Source of the DNA: Bacteroidota bacterium
GTDB taxonomy: Bacteria; Bacteroidota; Rhodothermia; Rhodothermales; JANQRZ01
Direction: 5' to 3'
Length of the DNA stretch: 64,000 bases
NCBI GenBank assembly: GCA_038746285.1
Contig: JBCDKT010000006.1
Span: 1-64,000, forward strand
Positions 1 to 9,270 of this stretch are shown here, one piece after another. Every line of letters begins with the position of its first letter. The stretch's first letter is position 1. Below the pieces are notes generated by a model. It saw only the letters and a list, made by a program, of their open reading frames with translations. It had not been told where the DNA came from and did no database searches. The position numbers were made by a program, and so were the translations under genes.

Positions 1-23
1 GATTGTTGCCTCACTCTCATGTC

Positions 24-101
24 ATGCCCGCGCAGGCGGGCATCCATCAGGCGGCGGCGCTTCACGTAGGGGGGTGCATGGGTCCCCGCCTACGCGGGGA
101 C
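24..101. repeat. Pair of REP-like short hairpins
   Basis: Two small perfect inverted repeats lie in the gene-free DNA at the window start. At 24-43 ATGCCCGC pairs with GCGGGCAT around a GCAG loop. At 82-101 GTCCCCGC pairs with GCGGGGAC around a CTAC loop. Each has an 8-bp stem and a 4-base loop. The words (CATGCCCGC..GCGGGCATCC and GGGTCCCCGC..GCGGGGACG) resemble the widespread REP-like intergenic repeats of many bacteria. No gene is seen in 1-204. Confidence 0.6.
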
Positions 102-204
102 GACCTCGTGTAGGTGAGACACTATCCTGAAGAACTGGTATAACCCCGGTCCTCCTTCAACAAAGAGAGGGGACCCTCGCCTGATGCGGCAGTCGGCCTT
201 TCGC

Positions 205-1317
205 CTACGGTGCCTCGTCGGTGTCTCCGTCGGTCTCCGGCGTTGGTGCGTCGGCGATTGGAGGCGGAGGCATGGTGGGGTCGGCGTTCACGCCGAGGGT
301 CGCGGCCTGGCGCTCGAGGCGCTGCTCCCACTCGTAGAGCTCGCGCTCGCGCACTTCGAGGGCCTCGTAGGTCTCGCCGAGGGCCTGCTCGCGGATCTCG
401 AACGGGGCCTTCTCGCGGTAGCCGCGCCGCTCGTAGTAGCCCTTGAAGAACCAGTTCTCCTTGAGCGCCTCCATGTTCTCGGCGAGGCGGAAGGCGCCCA
501 GCGTGGCCCAGTTGGCGGCGTCTTCCATCCGGTCGGTGACGGTCGAGACGTCGCCGGCGGCGGCGTTGAACTCCTGGCTGGCCTCGAGCATGGCGTTGTA
601 GATGGCGTCGTCGTTGAGGAAGCGCGCCATCGTGCCATCGCCGGTGTTGACCTTGGCGATGATCTCGTTGATGCCCTCGGAGGCGGAGGCGGCGATCCCG
701 ACGAGGGCGTCGGCCTCGGCGGTGAGGCCGCGCAGCGCGGCGCGCGTCTCCTGCGCCGTCAGCACACTCTCCTCGTAGAGCCGGTCGTCGTAGAGGAACG
801 CGCCGAGCGAGCCCTCGCCACTGCGGATGTCCCCCATGATGCCGGTGAAGGCGACCGTCACCGAGTCGAACCGGGCGACGGACTCGAAGAGGCGGTCGGT
901 GACCGCCGTGAAGCTGAACGGGTCGATGCCGGTGATCGTCCCGCCCTCGGCCACGACCGGCGAGGTCCGGCTGCCGCTCGTGAGCACGACCATCATGTTG
1001 CCGACGAGGCCCTCGGTCTGGATGATGGCGCGGCTGTCCAGCCGGATCAGGTTGCGCTCTTTCTCCTGGATTTCCATCCCGACGGTGATCGGCTGGCCGG
1101 GGGAGTCGGGGAGGTCCACGTACTCGACCCGCCCGACGCGGACGCCCTGGAGCTGCACCGTCGCGCCGGGCATGAGGCCGCCCGCGTCGTTGAACTCGGC
1201 GCTCACGCGGAAGGTGTTCGACAGCAGCACCGAGCGCTGGGCGAGCACGAAGAGGGCCAGCATGAAGGCGAGGACGCCGCCGAGGACGATCAGGCCGAGC
1301 CGGGCTTGACGAGACAT
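205..1317 (-). CDS. mlaD: MlaD/MCE-domain lipid-transport protein
   Basis: 370-residue substrate-binding component of an Mla-type phospholipid transporter, expected to be anchored in the inner membrane with its MCE domain in the periplasm. Seen: an N-terminal membrane helix (about residues 5-25), then one MCE domain with the NTFRVSAEFNDAGGL and GATVQLQGVRVGRV motifs at about 35-65. A long helical C-terminal half ends in an acidic Pro-rich tail. I chose the ATG at 1317 because MSRQARLGLIVLGG begins directly at the membrane anchor; the frame is open further upstream but that part does not look like protein. It is the last gene of the mlaE-mlaF-mlaD group. Which way lipid moves cannot be read from sequence. 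Confidence 0.9.
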   Translation of the reverse strand: MSRQARLGLIVLGGVLAFMLALFVLAQRSVLLSNTFRVSAEFNDAGGLMPGATVQLQGVRVGRVEYVDLPDSPGQPITVGMEIQEKERNLIRLDSRAIIQTEGLVGNMMVVLTSGSRTSPVVAEGGTITGIDPFSFTAVTDRLFESVARFDSVTVAFTGIMGDIRSGEGSLGAFLYDDRLYEESVLTAQETRAALRGLTAEADALVGIAASASEGINEIIAKVNTGDGTMARFLNDDAIYNAMLEASQEFNAAAGDVSTVTDRMEDAANWATLGAFRLAENMEALKENWFFKGYYERRGYREKAPFEIREQALGETYEALEVRERELYEWEQRLERQAATLGVNADPTMPPPPIADAPTPETDGDTDEAP

Positions 1318-1393
1318 GGGGATACCGGTGAGGTTCGCGTGGGGGACGGAAGTATAACCCCACCGGCGTGCCGCGTAGTGCACCGTGAGGCGT

Positions 1394-1484
1394 CTAGTTT
1401 CTGGTCCTTCGTTTCTGGTTTCTAGTCGAGCGAACGCGGCCGAGCGTGCTGAACTAGGAACCGAAAACCAGGAACTAGAAACCG
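1394..1484. repeat. Word-repeat quasi-palindrome between mlaF and mlaD
   Basis: The left arm (about 1394-1425) is built from CTAGTTTCTGGT-like words. The right arm (about 1451-1484) contains GGAACTAGAAACC and AAAACCAGGAACTAG, roughly the reverse complement of the left. Pairing is imperfect because the same word is repeated more than once in each arm. It lies between two genes of one transcription unit, so a strong terminator role is not obvious. Confidence 0.6.
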
Positions 1485-1488
1485 AGCG

Positions 1489-2301
1489 CTACGCGCCGTA
1501 CTGCTCGGTGCCGTAGAAAAAGTCCTTGATGATGGGCTCCTCCGAGGCGCGGAGGTCGTCGAGCGACCCGCTCTCGACGAAGCGTCCCTGGTAGAGAAAG
1601 TGCAGGTCGTCGGCGATGATCGAGGCGGCGAGGAGGTCGTGGGTGATGGCGACCGACGAGATGCCACGCTCGTCGCGGAGGCGGACGATGAGGTCCGAGA
1701 CGACGCGGATGCTGATCGGGTCGAGGCCGGTCGTGGGCTCGTCGTAGAGGATGATCTCGGGTTCGAGGATCACGGCGCGGGCGAGGCCGATGCGCTTCTT
1801 CTGCCCGCCCGAGAGCTCCGCCGGAAACTGCTTCAGTGTCTGCGAGAGGTTCACGTCGGCGACGGCTGCCTCTATGCGGTCCTGCTTCTCGCCCTTCGAG
1901 AGCGCCGTGTGGCGGTCGAGGTAGAAGCGCATGTTGTCCTCGACCGTCATCGAGTCGAAGAGCGCGCCGCCCTGGAACAGGTAGCCGATCGAGAGCCGGA
2001 CACGGTCGAGGGCGTTGCCGTCGAGGAGGTCGACGCGCTGGCCCTTGACCCAGACCTCGCCCTGGTCCGGCTTCAGCAGCCCGACGATGTGGCGGATGAG
2101 CACGCTCTTGCCCGAGCCCGAGCCGCCGAGCACGACGGCGCTCGACCCCGCCGGGACCGAGAGCGAGATGCCGCGCAGGACGTGGTTCTCGCCGAAGCTC
2201 TTGTGGATGCCCCGGAGTTCGATGACCGTGCCCTCCGGCGGCGGCGGGGAGCCGCCGGTCACAGGGGCATCGGGCTGCGTAGTGTCGAGCGCGTCGATCA
2301 T
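1489..2301 (-). CDS. mlaF: MlaF-type ABC transporter ATPase
   Basis: 270-residue ATP-binding subunit that would power MlaE. Seen: Walker A GGSGSGKSVLIRH, Q-loop region, signature LSGGQKKRIGLARAV, Walker B IILYDEPTTGLDP and the switch His in AITHD. Length and motif spacing are normal for MlaF. The N-terminus has a Pro/Gly-rich extension of about 25 residues before the ABC fold. The start is the ATG at 2301. It lies between mlaE (upstream, separated by a disrupted gene) and mlaD (downstream). An MlaF-type rather than generic ATPase assignment rests on the MlaE and MlaD neighbours. Confidence 0.92.
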   Translation of the reverse strand: MIDALDTTQPDAPVTGGSPPPPEGTVIELRGIHKSFGENHVLRGISLSVPAGSSAVVLGGSGSGKSVLIRHIVGLLKPDQGEVWVKGQRVDLLDGNALDRVRLSIGYLFQGGALFDSMTVEDNMRFYLDRHTALSKGEKQDRIEAAVADVNLSQTLKQFPAELSGGQKKRIGLARAVILEPEIILYDEPTTGLDPISIRVVSDLIVRLRDERGISSVAITHDLLAASIIADDLHFLYQGRFVESGSLDDLRASEEPIIKDFFYGTEQYGA

Positions 2302-2307
2302 GAGGGG

Positions 2308-2341
2308 GGCTGGAGGATGGAGGGTGGAAGATAGAAGATGG
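2308..2341. repeat. Left part of a split word-repeat element
   Basis: Purine-rich words (GGAGGATGGAGGGTGGAAGA and relatives). The pyrimidine-rich counterpart (TCCTCCATCCTC, CTCCATCATCCATCG, CCTTCTACCCTCC) is at about 2774-2821, on the far side of the disrupted gene. The two halves look like arms of one intergenic element with a gene lying between them. Confidence 0.45.
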
Positions 2342-2346
2342 GTGTG

Positions 2347-2760
2347 CTACGAGGACGGCGCAGGGAGATCCGCAGGCAGGTTTGTCAGCGGATCTATCGT
2401 TCCCTCGAAGCGGTCGCCGTAGTGTGACGCAATGACTTCTATCAAGCCGCGTAGATGACCGTTGAACACCTCAAGCTCCTCGGCGGGGACCCACAACTCT
2501 CGGTGAGTCCGTGCGCTTCCGGCTACCTGCACGTCGTACCGCTCCGCGAATCCGCTGTCTATCTCAAAGCGCGTCACGAATCCGCAGTAGCCTGAGTTCT
2601 CATCGCTCAAGTTCCACCCACTTGCAATCTGTTCAGCGTACTCAAAGTTGAGTACTGGGTAGAAGATGGGTTGCTACTCCAAGCGAGGAGGAAAAGCGCG
2701 CCACCTGCTCTCAGCAATTAGCTCCAGCTCTTTCAAGCCAACGGGGCGAAACAGAGTCAT
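2347..2760 (-). pseudogene. ADP-ribosylation/crystallin J1-like small protein with in-frame stop
   Basis: Reading from the ATG at 2760 gives MTLFRPVGLKELELIAE...FPPRLE, a TAG stop at 2676-2674 (codon 29), then QPIFYPVLNFEYAEQIA, GFVTRFEI and HRELWVPAEELEVFNGH in the same frame to the natural stop at 2347. The two halves together make a normal protein of about 137 residues. I recognise these motifs from a family often annotated ADP-ribosylation/crystallin J1; the biochemical role is not established. A downstream TTG at 2610 could start an 87-residue fragment only. Base composition is clearly less GC-rich than the mla genes on both sides, and the gene sits inside a split intergenic repeat, which suggests insertion. 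Readthrough or a sequencing error cannot be excluded. Confidence 0.75.
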
Positions 2761-2773
2761 GGGTATGCGTCGT

Positions 2774-2821
2774 CCTCCATCCTCTATGCTCCATCATCCA
2801 TCGTCCAGCCTTCTACCCTCC
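2774..2821. repeat. Right part of a split word-repeat element
   Basis: Pyrimidine-rich words complementary in kind to those at 2308-2341. It runs up to and slightly into the 3' end of mlaE (stop at 2813). Confidence 0.45.
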
Positions 2822-3742
2822 CGACACGTCGCCGAAGATGAAGAGCGAGATGCGGACCACGACCACGTCGGCGATCAGGATCAGCAGCGACGAGAGCACG
2901 ACGGCCTGCATCGCCGCCTGCCCGACCTCGCGCGTGCCGCCGCGCACGGTGTAGCCGAGGTAGCACGCCACGATCCCGACGATGAACCCGAAGATGCTCG
3001 TCTTGAGCGTGTCGACGGTCACGTCGACGAACCGCATCGAGGTGAACGCCGTGTCGATGAACACGCGCCAGTCCATGTTCGTGGCGAGGTTGCTCTCGAG
3101 GAACCCGCCCGACATCGCGATGATGTCCACGAGGATCGTCAGCAGGGGGAACATGATGATGCAGGCCAGCACGCGCGTCACGACGAGGTAGTGGAACGGC
3201 TTGAGCGCCGCCGCCTCCATCGCGTCGATCTGCTCGGTGACCTTCATCGACCCGATCTCGGCGGCGAAGCCCGCCCCGAGCCGCCCGGCGAGGACGAGGC
3301 TCGTGATGACCGGGCCGATCTCCTTGAAGACCGAGAGCGCGAGCATGCTCGGCAGGAAGGCCTCGGCCCCGAAGCGCGCGAGCGTCCCCCGGCTCTGCAT
3401 CGCCAGCACGATCCCAATCGCGAGGCCGCAGACGGAGACGAGGAGGAAGCTCTTGCTCCCGACCTCGTCCATCTGGTTCAGCAGCTCCCGCCACTCGAAC
3501 GGCCGCCGCCAGAACCGGCGGAAGAAGCGGCCGATGAAGCTGAAGAGCGCCCCGGCCTCGTCGAGGAAGGCGTAGAGCACGCTCTGCGAGTGACGGAACT
3601 GCTCCAGCGCCTGCTCGGCGAAGCTCTTCTCGCGGAGGATCTTCTCGTTGGCCCGCGCCCTCCGGGCTGTGCGCTTGCGCTCGGCAAACGACCGCGGGCG
3701 CGCGTCGTCCGGGCGGGGCTCGTCGGTGACAGGGGGCTCCAT
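2813..3742 (-). CDS. mlaE: MlaE-family ABC transporter permease
   Basis: 309-residue inner-membrane permease. Residues 1-75 are a charged, Arg-rich cytoplasmic extension, longer than usual. From about residue 95 the MlaE fold follows with five or so hydrophobic segments and the diagnostic FKEIGPVITSLVLAGRLGAG and AEIGSMKVTEQIDAM motifs. It ends VVRISLFIFGDVSGG. Start is ATG 3742. It precedes mlaF and mlaD on the same strand with only the disrupted small gene between, so the three most likely form one lipid transporter. The tamB/tamA genes upstream fit a shared outer-membrane biogenesis theme. Confidence 0.93.
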   Translation of the reverse strand: MEPPVTDEPRPDDARPRSFAERKRTARRARANEKILREKSFAEQALEQFRHSQSVLYAFLDEAGALFSFIGRFFRRFWRRPFEWRELLNQMDEVGSKSFLLVSVCGLAIGIVLAMQSRGTLARFGAEAFLPSMLALSVFKEIGPVITSLVLAGRLGAGFAAEIGSMKVTEQIDAMEAAALKPFHYLVVTRVLACIIMFPLLTILVDIIAMSGGFLESNLATNMDWRVFIDTAFTSMRFVDVTVDTLKTSIFGFIVGIVACYLGYTVRGGTREVGQAAMQAVVLSSLLILIADVVVVRISLFIFGDVSGG

Positions 3743-3982
3743 GAGAGGGTGTCGGCTATTGGATTTCGGCTGTCAGCTTCTGACTACCGGCGGTCCAGTA
3801 TACGGTCGCACCGGTGAGGGTGAGCGAGACGGACGCCGACGCATCGTGCCCAGGGTCATTCCTCAGGGTCATGCCTCTGCGTTGTTGGCATGCCTACACC
3901 GTCGCACGGCCGTGCGCCCCTGCTGGGACGAGGAATGATAGCGAGCCAACCGCCAAAAGCCGGAAGCCGACAGCCTCACGAA
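3743..3982. other. Intergenic region between tamB and mlaE
   Basis: No gene seen. Its two ends carry related inverted words: TTTCGGCTGTCAGCTTCTGA near 3762-3783 and AAAAGCCGGAAGCCGACAGC near 3955-3974. Near the middle are two adjacent 13-bp copies, CAGGGTCATTCCT at 3851-3863 and CAGGGTCATGCCT at 3864-3876. The minus strand reads TATACTGG near 3796-3803, a weak candidate -7 element for mlaE. Confidence 0.5.
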
Positions 3983-6900
3983 TCAGTACGAGAACTCGAT
4001 CAGGGCGCTGCCGCCGTCGCCGCCCTGGTTGCGGCGCTCGAGCTGCAGGATGAGCCAGTCGAGGAGCTGGTACTCCAGCGTCGCCTCGAAGCGCGACTCG
4101 GTCTCGCCGTCGTCGGTGGGAGAGGGCTTGATGACCGGGCTGAGCGAGGCGAAGGTGCGGTTGGTGACGTAGCTGCCGAAGGTGGCGACGATCGCGCCGT
4201 CCGGGCGCTGGTTGATCTCGATCACGTCGAGGGCGAGCCCCGAGTTGGCCGCCAGGCCCTCGACGATGCCGGAAAGCTGGCCGATGCCAGCCCCGAGAGC
4301 CGCCCCGCCGAGCCCGCCGTCCCCGCCGCCGCCGAACGCCTCGCCGGCCGGGCGCCCGGTGGCGATGTACGAGAGAATGTCGGTGTTCTCCATCGCGGGC
4401 TCGGCCGAGAAGGTCAGCGCGAGGCCGTCCTCGGCCTGCTCGCCCTCCTCGCCGAGCCGCCCGGCGAAGGTCAAGAGAATCGTCGCCTCGGTGCCAGGGC
4501 CGGAGCGCGCCGGGACCTCGTAGGCGGCTTCGAGGTCGATCTGCGTCTCGGAGACGGGCCCGTTGAAGGTGAGGACGCCGCGCCGGAGGTCGAACTTGCG
4601 CCCGAGCGAGACCACGCTCCCTCGGTTGACCTCGATCGTGCGGAAGAGCTGGTTCTCGCCCCCCGGCTCCTTCTGGACGAGGAGCGTCCCGAAGAACTCG
4701 ATGTCGAACTCGGGGTTGGTGTTGCTGCGGAGCCAGACGTTGCGGTCGATCTCGAGGTCGAGGTCGAGCTCCAGGTTTTGGACGAAGACGGAGCGCGCCG
4801 TGTCGGCCTCGGTGGCGCGGACGCCGAACGTGGCCTCGATGCGCTGGAGCTCGGCCTCGCTCAGCTCGACCTCTTCGAGGTCCGGGCCGGTGAGCTCTTC
4901 GGTGAGGTAGATGTCGCCCGATTCGAGCGTGATCGCCCCGGTGAGGCGCGGGAAGTCGGTCGTGCCCTCGAACAGGAGCGGGAGGTCGCGCGTGGTCAGG
5001 CGGAGCGCGTCGTAGGTCGGGGTCTCGATGACGTTGAAGCCGTCCATCTCGATGGCAATCGCGAGTTCGCCGAGCGAGAGCTTCGGGAGCGTGATCGTGC
5101 CCTCGGCTTCGAGCGCGCCGTTCCTCCGCGCCCCGGCGCGCGCGCCCCGGATGCGGACCATGTTGCCGTCGAAGACGAGCGGGATCTCGACGGCCTGGAC
5201 CGTCCGCCCGAGCGCGAGCAGGCCGAGGCGGCCGTCCGAGAGCCGAGCCTCGCCGCCGAGGACGGGGTCGGCCTGCGTGCCGGTGACCGTGAGGTCGGCC
5301 GCGAGCGTGCCGCCGACCTCGGTGAAGGTCTCGGGCGGGAGGAACGGCTGGGCCCACGAGACGGGGAACGAGTCGGCGCGGACGACGAAGTCCACGTCGC
5401 CGGCGGCGGCCTCGCTGACGCGGGCCGCCTCGCCCTCGGCCGGGCTGAGCCGGAAGCCGAGCGGGAGGAAGCCCTCGGCGCGGAGCGTCTGCCCCGAGAC
5501 GTGCGTCAGGAGCGCGCCGAGGGTGAGGCGGAAGTCGTCGTAGGCGATCTCGGTGGCGAGCGAGCCGACCGTCTCGCCGCCGGAGACGAGGCTGTCGATC
5601 TGGACCGACCCGTTGATCGTCGGCCGGGCGGCCGGGCCGGCGAGCACGAGCGTCGTCGAGAGCGTGCCGCCGACGCCGTCGTAGCCGACGAGGTCGGTGA
5701 CGGCGTCGATCGCCAGCTGGTCAACCGTGAGCACGAGGTTCTGCTCGCCTTCGAGGTCGACCACGCCGTCGACGGCGATCTGCTGGTCGCCGGAGTAGAG
5801 CAGGAGGTTGCGGAAGCGGGTGCGGGAGCCGTAGGAGATGGTCGCCTCCTGCAGGAGCTGCCAGGGTTCGCCGTCGACGTTGAAGGTGAACGTCTCCAGC
5901 ACGACGTTCCGCTCGTTGGGGTTGAGGTCGGTGCGGAGGCGGAAGGCGAGGTCGCGCCGCCGGTCGACGCCGAGCTCACCCTGGGCGGTAAGCTCCTCGC
6001 CGTCGTAGGTCACGTCGATGTCGCCCCCCTCGATGTCGATGCTCGGGAGCGAGAGGAAGCCGAAGTCGATGCGGGCCGTGCCCCGGACCCCGCCGAGGGC
6101 ACTCGTGTCGGCCGCTGCGCCGGCGACCTCGCCGTTGAGGATGAGGTCGAGCGTGGAGGCGCGGATCTCGCCGTAGGCGAACTGCTGCGCCTCGACGCGG
6201 ACGTCGGCGAAGAGGTCGCCGGGGGCACCGGTGGCGCGGCCCTCGACGCGGCCCTGCTCCAGCGTCACCGGCTCGGCGAGGAAGGCGTTGAGCGGCGTCG
6301 TGTCCTTGACCTCGGCCTCGAACGCGAAGTCGGTCGGGGCCGAGGCGTAGTCCGGCAGCGCGATCTGCCCCGCGCCAGTGGCGTCGGCGAACGACGACCG
6401 GAGCAGGAGGCCGTCTACCTGCACCACGCCGCCCGCGAGCCCGAAGTCCGTCCGGAGCGAGTCCAGGTCAGCCCCGACGACTACCGAGCCCCCGCCCACG
6501 AGCGAGCCGTCGAGCGTCATCGTCGCCGGGTCGAAGCCGCGCCCGGCCACGTCGAAGGACAGGGTGAGGCGCGTCGCCTCGCGGCGGAGGTCGACCGAGT
6601 CGGGCAGGACCTCCCCGAGCAGCGCCGTCACGTCGAGGCCGTCGAGCGCGCCCGAGGCGTCGTAGCTCGGCGTCTCGCCGAAGGGCCGCCCGGTGAATTG
6701 CGCCGCCGCCCCGCCGGTCTCGAAGTCGAGGTCGAGGCCGGCCTCGACGTAGCCCCGGTCGTTGTCGAACCGCACGGTGCCCGATTCGAGCGCGGCCCCG
6801 TTGACGCGCGACTCGGCGAGGACGATCCGGCCGGAGGCCGTGGCGAGCTGCTGGTCGAACCCGTCGAGCTCGAGCTCGACGAACCCGTTGAGGCTGGTCT

Positions 6901-9184
6901 GGAGCGCGGGGTTGCCGGTGACGGCGGCGAGGTTGAGGCCCCGGAACGTGCTCTCGCTGAGCCGCAGCGTCGGGGTCTCGTCGAAGGGCCGCCCGCTGGC
7001 CGCGAGGCGGAGGTCGCCGTCCGGCGTCGCCGCGTCCACGTCCAGGCGGAGGTCGCCGCTGCGGAGCGCGCCGGTGACGGTGCCCTCAGTGATCTGCTGG
7101 TCGCGGAAGCGCGCGTCCCGGAGGTCGAGCCGCACGTCGGCGGCGAGCGTCTGCGGGTCGACGCCGGTGCCGGAGACGGCGAAGGTGCCGGTCAGGTCGC
7201 TCGACTGCGTGGTGTCCTGGGCGATCACGCCGAGGTCGAGGTTACGGACAGCGCCCCGCGCCTCGTAGGCGAGCGGTTCCTCGAAAGGCTGCGCCGTCCC
7301 CTCGGCGTCGAGGCCGCCCGCCGCGCCGAGGTCGGCGTCGAGGTCGAACGCGAGCCGGCCGCCGCGCAGGTTCGCCGCGACGTTCGCGTCGTCGATCCGG
7401 TAGGCCGCGTAGCGTGAGTCCCGGAGGCTAGCCGTGAGGTCGAGGCTGAGGCGGGCGGCCTCGGCCCCAGAGCCCGACAGGGCGAAGCGGCCGGTGAGGT
7501 CCGTGCGTGTCGTGTCGCCGGTGACGGCGGCGAGGTCGAAGTCTTCGAGCCGGCCGTCGTCCACACGGTAGGCGAGCGGCTCGGCGAAGGGGCGGACGAC
7601 GCCTTCCGCCGCCACGAGACCGCCGTCGCCCGCAAAGGTCGCCTCGGTGTCGTAGCCGACCGTGCCGTCCCGGAGGGTCACGCCAAGCCGCAGCGTATCC
7701 AGTTCGATCTCCCCGACCTGTGCCTCGCTGAGCCGGACGCTCGCCGTGGCGACCGCCGTCTCGGGTGCGAACCCCCGGCCCTCGGCGGCGAACGTCCCGG
7801 CGAAGCGGCCGGGCTGCTCGGGGTTCTGGAGGAGCCGCGCGAGGTCCACGTCCTGGACCTGTCCGTCTACATTGTAGCGCGGTACGTCGGCGAAGGGCCG
7901 TGCCGTGCCCTCGGCGAAGACGCGCGCGCCGGGCACCGCCGCGCCGAGCGTGAACTGAAGCTGGCCGCCGGTGAACTGCCCGACGAGGTCGGCCCGCTCG
8001 ATGGTCCGCTCGCCCAGCGTCGTCGGGCGCACCTTCACGTCGAGCGTGCCGTCGAGCGCCTCGCGGCTCGGGCCGCTGAGGTCGAGGTCGAGGTCGGCGC
8101 TGAGGGCCCCGGCGAAGGCGGGGTTGCCGAGGAGGCGGCCGGGGTCGAGGTCGCGGACGGTGCCCTCGGCGGCGTAGCGGACGGGGCCGGTCGCGCTGCC
8201 GCCCGAGAAGGCCCCGCTGAGGTCGACCGTGCCGCCCTCGGCGAACTCGGCGTCGAGGCGGGCGAGGATGTCCTGGGGCGTGCCGTTGGCCTGGAGCCGG
8301 ATGGTGGGCGTGCCGTAGAGCGGGACCGGGGCGAAGGCGCGCACGTCGGCGAAGGCCAGTGGGCTGGCCTGGAGGTCGGCGTCGAAGGTGAGGTCCTCGC
8401 CCCCGTAGTCGATGCGGCCGCTGGCCCGGACGTCGCTCCGGTCCGAGGTGAGGAGGAAACTGCGTAGCATCGCCTGGTCGTCCCCGAAACCTCCGGCCAT
8501 GGCGAGTTGGACGGGGCCGCCGGCGTTCGGCGTCGCCGTGGCGTAGAGCGTGTCGAGCGTGCCTTCGAGCCGTCCCGGTCCGAAGTGGAAGCCGCTCAGT
8601 GTCGCGTTCAGCCCATCGACCGTCAGCACAGAGTCACCCGTCGCCGAATAGAACCGGGTCTCGACGCGGCCCCGCGTGATCCGCGCCTCGTCGAGTGTGA
8701 CCGTGAACGCCGAGGCCGAGGTGTCCTCGGCGGCGGGCTTGAGCACGCGGGCGAAGTTCCACGTCGAGTCAGCGTCCTCGCGGGCGACGACCTCGACGCC
8801 GGAGATGACGACCTCGCCGAGCGCGAGCCGCTTGCGGAGCAGGGTGAGCAGTTGGTAGTCCGCGCGTGCCGTATCGATGCGGATGACCGTCTCGCCGTCT
8901 TGCAGGATCTCCAGTCCGAGGAGGCGCGCGCCCGTGAGGAAGCCGCCGTCGAGCCGGTCTACGGTGACCGTGCCGCCCTCGGCGAGCAGGTTCTGGACCT
9001 GCGCCACCGCAATGTCCTGCACCTTACTTCGGCCCCACTCCGTCCGCAGCAGGAGCGCCGCCACGAGCACGACCCCAACGAGCACCGCGAGCGCGATGCC
9101 GAGCCAGGTGGCTAGGCGGACCCCGAGGCTCCGCTTCGGCGGGGCGTCGGAGGACGGGGTAGTATTGAGGTCGGTGCCGGCCAT
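3983..9184 (-). CDS. tamB: TamB-like translocation/assembly protein (DUF490)
   Basis: 1733-residue protein of the TamB/AsmA-like family, which spans the periplasm and pairs with a TamA/BamA barrel for outer-membrane protein insertion or lipid movement. Seen: short polar N-terminus, one membrane helix at about 22-45 (LGIALAVLVGVVLVAALLL), a very long region of repeated beta-strand units with recurring YRVDG/PFADVPRYNVDG/PFGETPSYDASG motifs, and a C-terminal DUF490 domain ending LEYQLLDWLILQLERR...IEFSY. I chose the ATG at 9184 because MAGTDLN begins just before the anchor; the frame stays open upstream but overlaps tamA in another frame. The tamA-like gene lies 86 bases upstream on the same strand, the classic pairing. 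Confidence 0.9.
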   Translation of the reverse strand: MAGTDLNTTPSSDAPPKRSLGVRLATWLGIALAVLVGVVLVAALLLRTEWGRSKVQDIAVAQVQNLLAEGGTVTVDRLDGGFLTGARLLGLEILQDGETVIRIDTARADYQLLTLLRKRLALGEVVISGVEVVAREDADSTWNFARVLKPAAEDTSASAFTVTLDEARITRGRVETRFYSATGDSVLTVDGLNATLSGFHFGPGRLEGTLDTLYATATPNAGGPVQLAMAGGFGDDQAMLRSFLLTSDRSDVRASGRIDYGGEDLTFDADLQASPLAFADVRAFAPVPLYGTPTIRLQANGTPQDILARLDAEFAEGGTVDLSGAFSGGSATGPVRYAAEGTVRDLDPGRLLGNPAFAGALSADLDLDLSGPSREALDGTLDVKVRPTTLGERTIERADLVGQFTGGQLQFTLGAAVPGARVFAEGTARPFADVPRYNVDGQVQDVDLARLLQNPEQPGRFAGTFAAEGRGFAPETAVATASVRLSEAQVGEIELDTLRLGVTLRDGTVGYDTEATFAGDGGLVAAEGVVRPFAEPLAYRVDDGRLEDFDLAAVTGDTTRTDLTGRFALSGSGAEAARLSLDLTASLRDSRYAAYRIDDANVAANLRGGRLAFDLDADLGAAGGLDAEGTAQPFEEPLAYEARGAVRNLDLGVIAQDTTQSSDLTGTFAVSGTGVDPQTLAADVRLDLRDARFRDQQITEGTVTGALRSGDLRLDVDAATPDGDLRLAASGRPFDETPTLRLSESTFRGLNLAAVTGNPALQTSLNGFVELELDGFDQQLATASGRIVLAESRVNGAALESGTVRFDNDRGYVEAGLDLDFETGGAAAQFTGRPFGETPSYDASGALDGLDVTALLGEVLPDSVDLRREATRLTLSFDVAGRGFDPATMTLDGSLVGGGSVVVGADLDSLRTDFGLAGGVVQVDGLLLRSSFADATGAGQIALPDYASAPTDFAFEAEVKDTTPLNAFLAEPVTLEQGRVEGRATGAPGDLFADVRVEAQQFAYGEIRASTLDLILNGEVAGAAADTSALGGVRGTARIDFGFLSLPSIDIEGGDIDVTYDGEELTAQGELGVDRRRDLAFRLRTDLNPNERNVVLETFTFNVDGEPWQLLQEATISYGSRTRFRNLLLYSGDQQIAVDGVVDLEGEQNLVLTVDQLAIDAVTDLVGYDGVGGTLSTTLVLAGPAARPTINGSVQIDSLVSGGETVGSLATEIAYDDFRLTLGALLTHVSGQTLRAEGFLPLGFRLSPAEGEAARVSEAAAGDVDFVVRADSFPVSWAQPFLPPETFTEVGGTLAADLTVTGTQADPVLGGEARLSDGRLGLLALGRTVQAVEIPLVFDGNMVRIRGARAGARRNGALEAEGTITLPKLSLGELAIAIEMDGFNVIETPTYDALRLTTRDLPLLFEGTTDFPRLTGAITLESGDIYLTEELTGPDLEEVELSEAELQRIEATFGVRATEADTARSVFVQNLELDLDLEIDRNVWLRSNTNPEFDIEFFGTLLVQKEPGGENQLFRTIEVNRGSVVSLGRKFDLRRGVLTFNGPVSETQIDLEAAYEVPARSGPGTEATILLTFAGRLGEEGEQAEDGLALTFSAEPAMENTDILSYIATGRPAGEAFGGGGDGGLGGAALGAGIGQLSGIVEGLAANSGLALDVIEINQRPDGAIVATFGSYVTNRTFASLSPVIKPSPTDDGETESRFEATLEYQLLDWLILQLERRNQGGDGGSALIEFSY

Positions 9185-9186
9185 GT

Positions 9187-9270
9187 GGTGGCTGTCAGCT
9201 ACTGGCTGTCGGCTGCGGGCAGAGCGAAGGGGGCGAAGAGCTGAAAGCCAGTAGCCGAAAGCTAAAAGCC
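9187..9270. repeat. Word-repeat quasi-palindrome between tamA and tamB
   Basis: The left arm (9191-9215) has GGCTGTCAGCTACTGGCT then GTCGGCT. The right arm (9239-9270) has AGCTGAAAGCCAGTAGCC then GAAAGCTAAAAGCC. Each arm repeats the word GGCTxTC(A/G)GCT or its complement, so several pairings are possible. The same word family occurs at both ends of the mlaE-tamB gap. Confidence 0.6.

Noticed and set aside
3890-7417. A very long open plus-strand frame of about 1175 codons antisense to tamB
   Set aside because: Its translation is a run of Arg/Glu/Ala/Val with no family motif, as expected when a high-GC gene is read backward. The minus strand has clear TamB motifs throughout, including a membrane anchor and DUF490 end.
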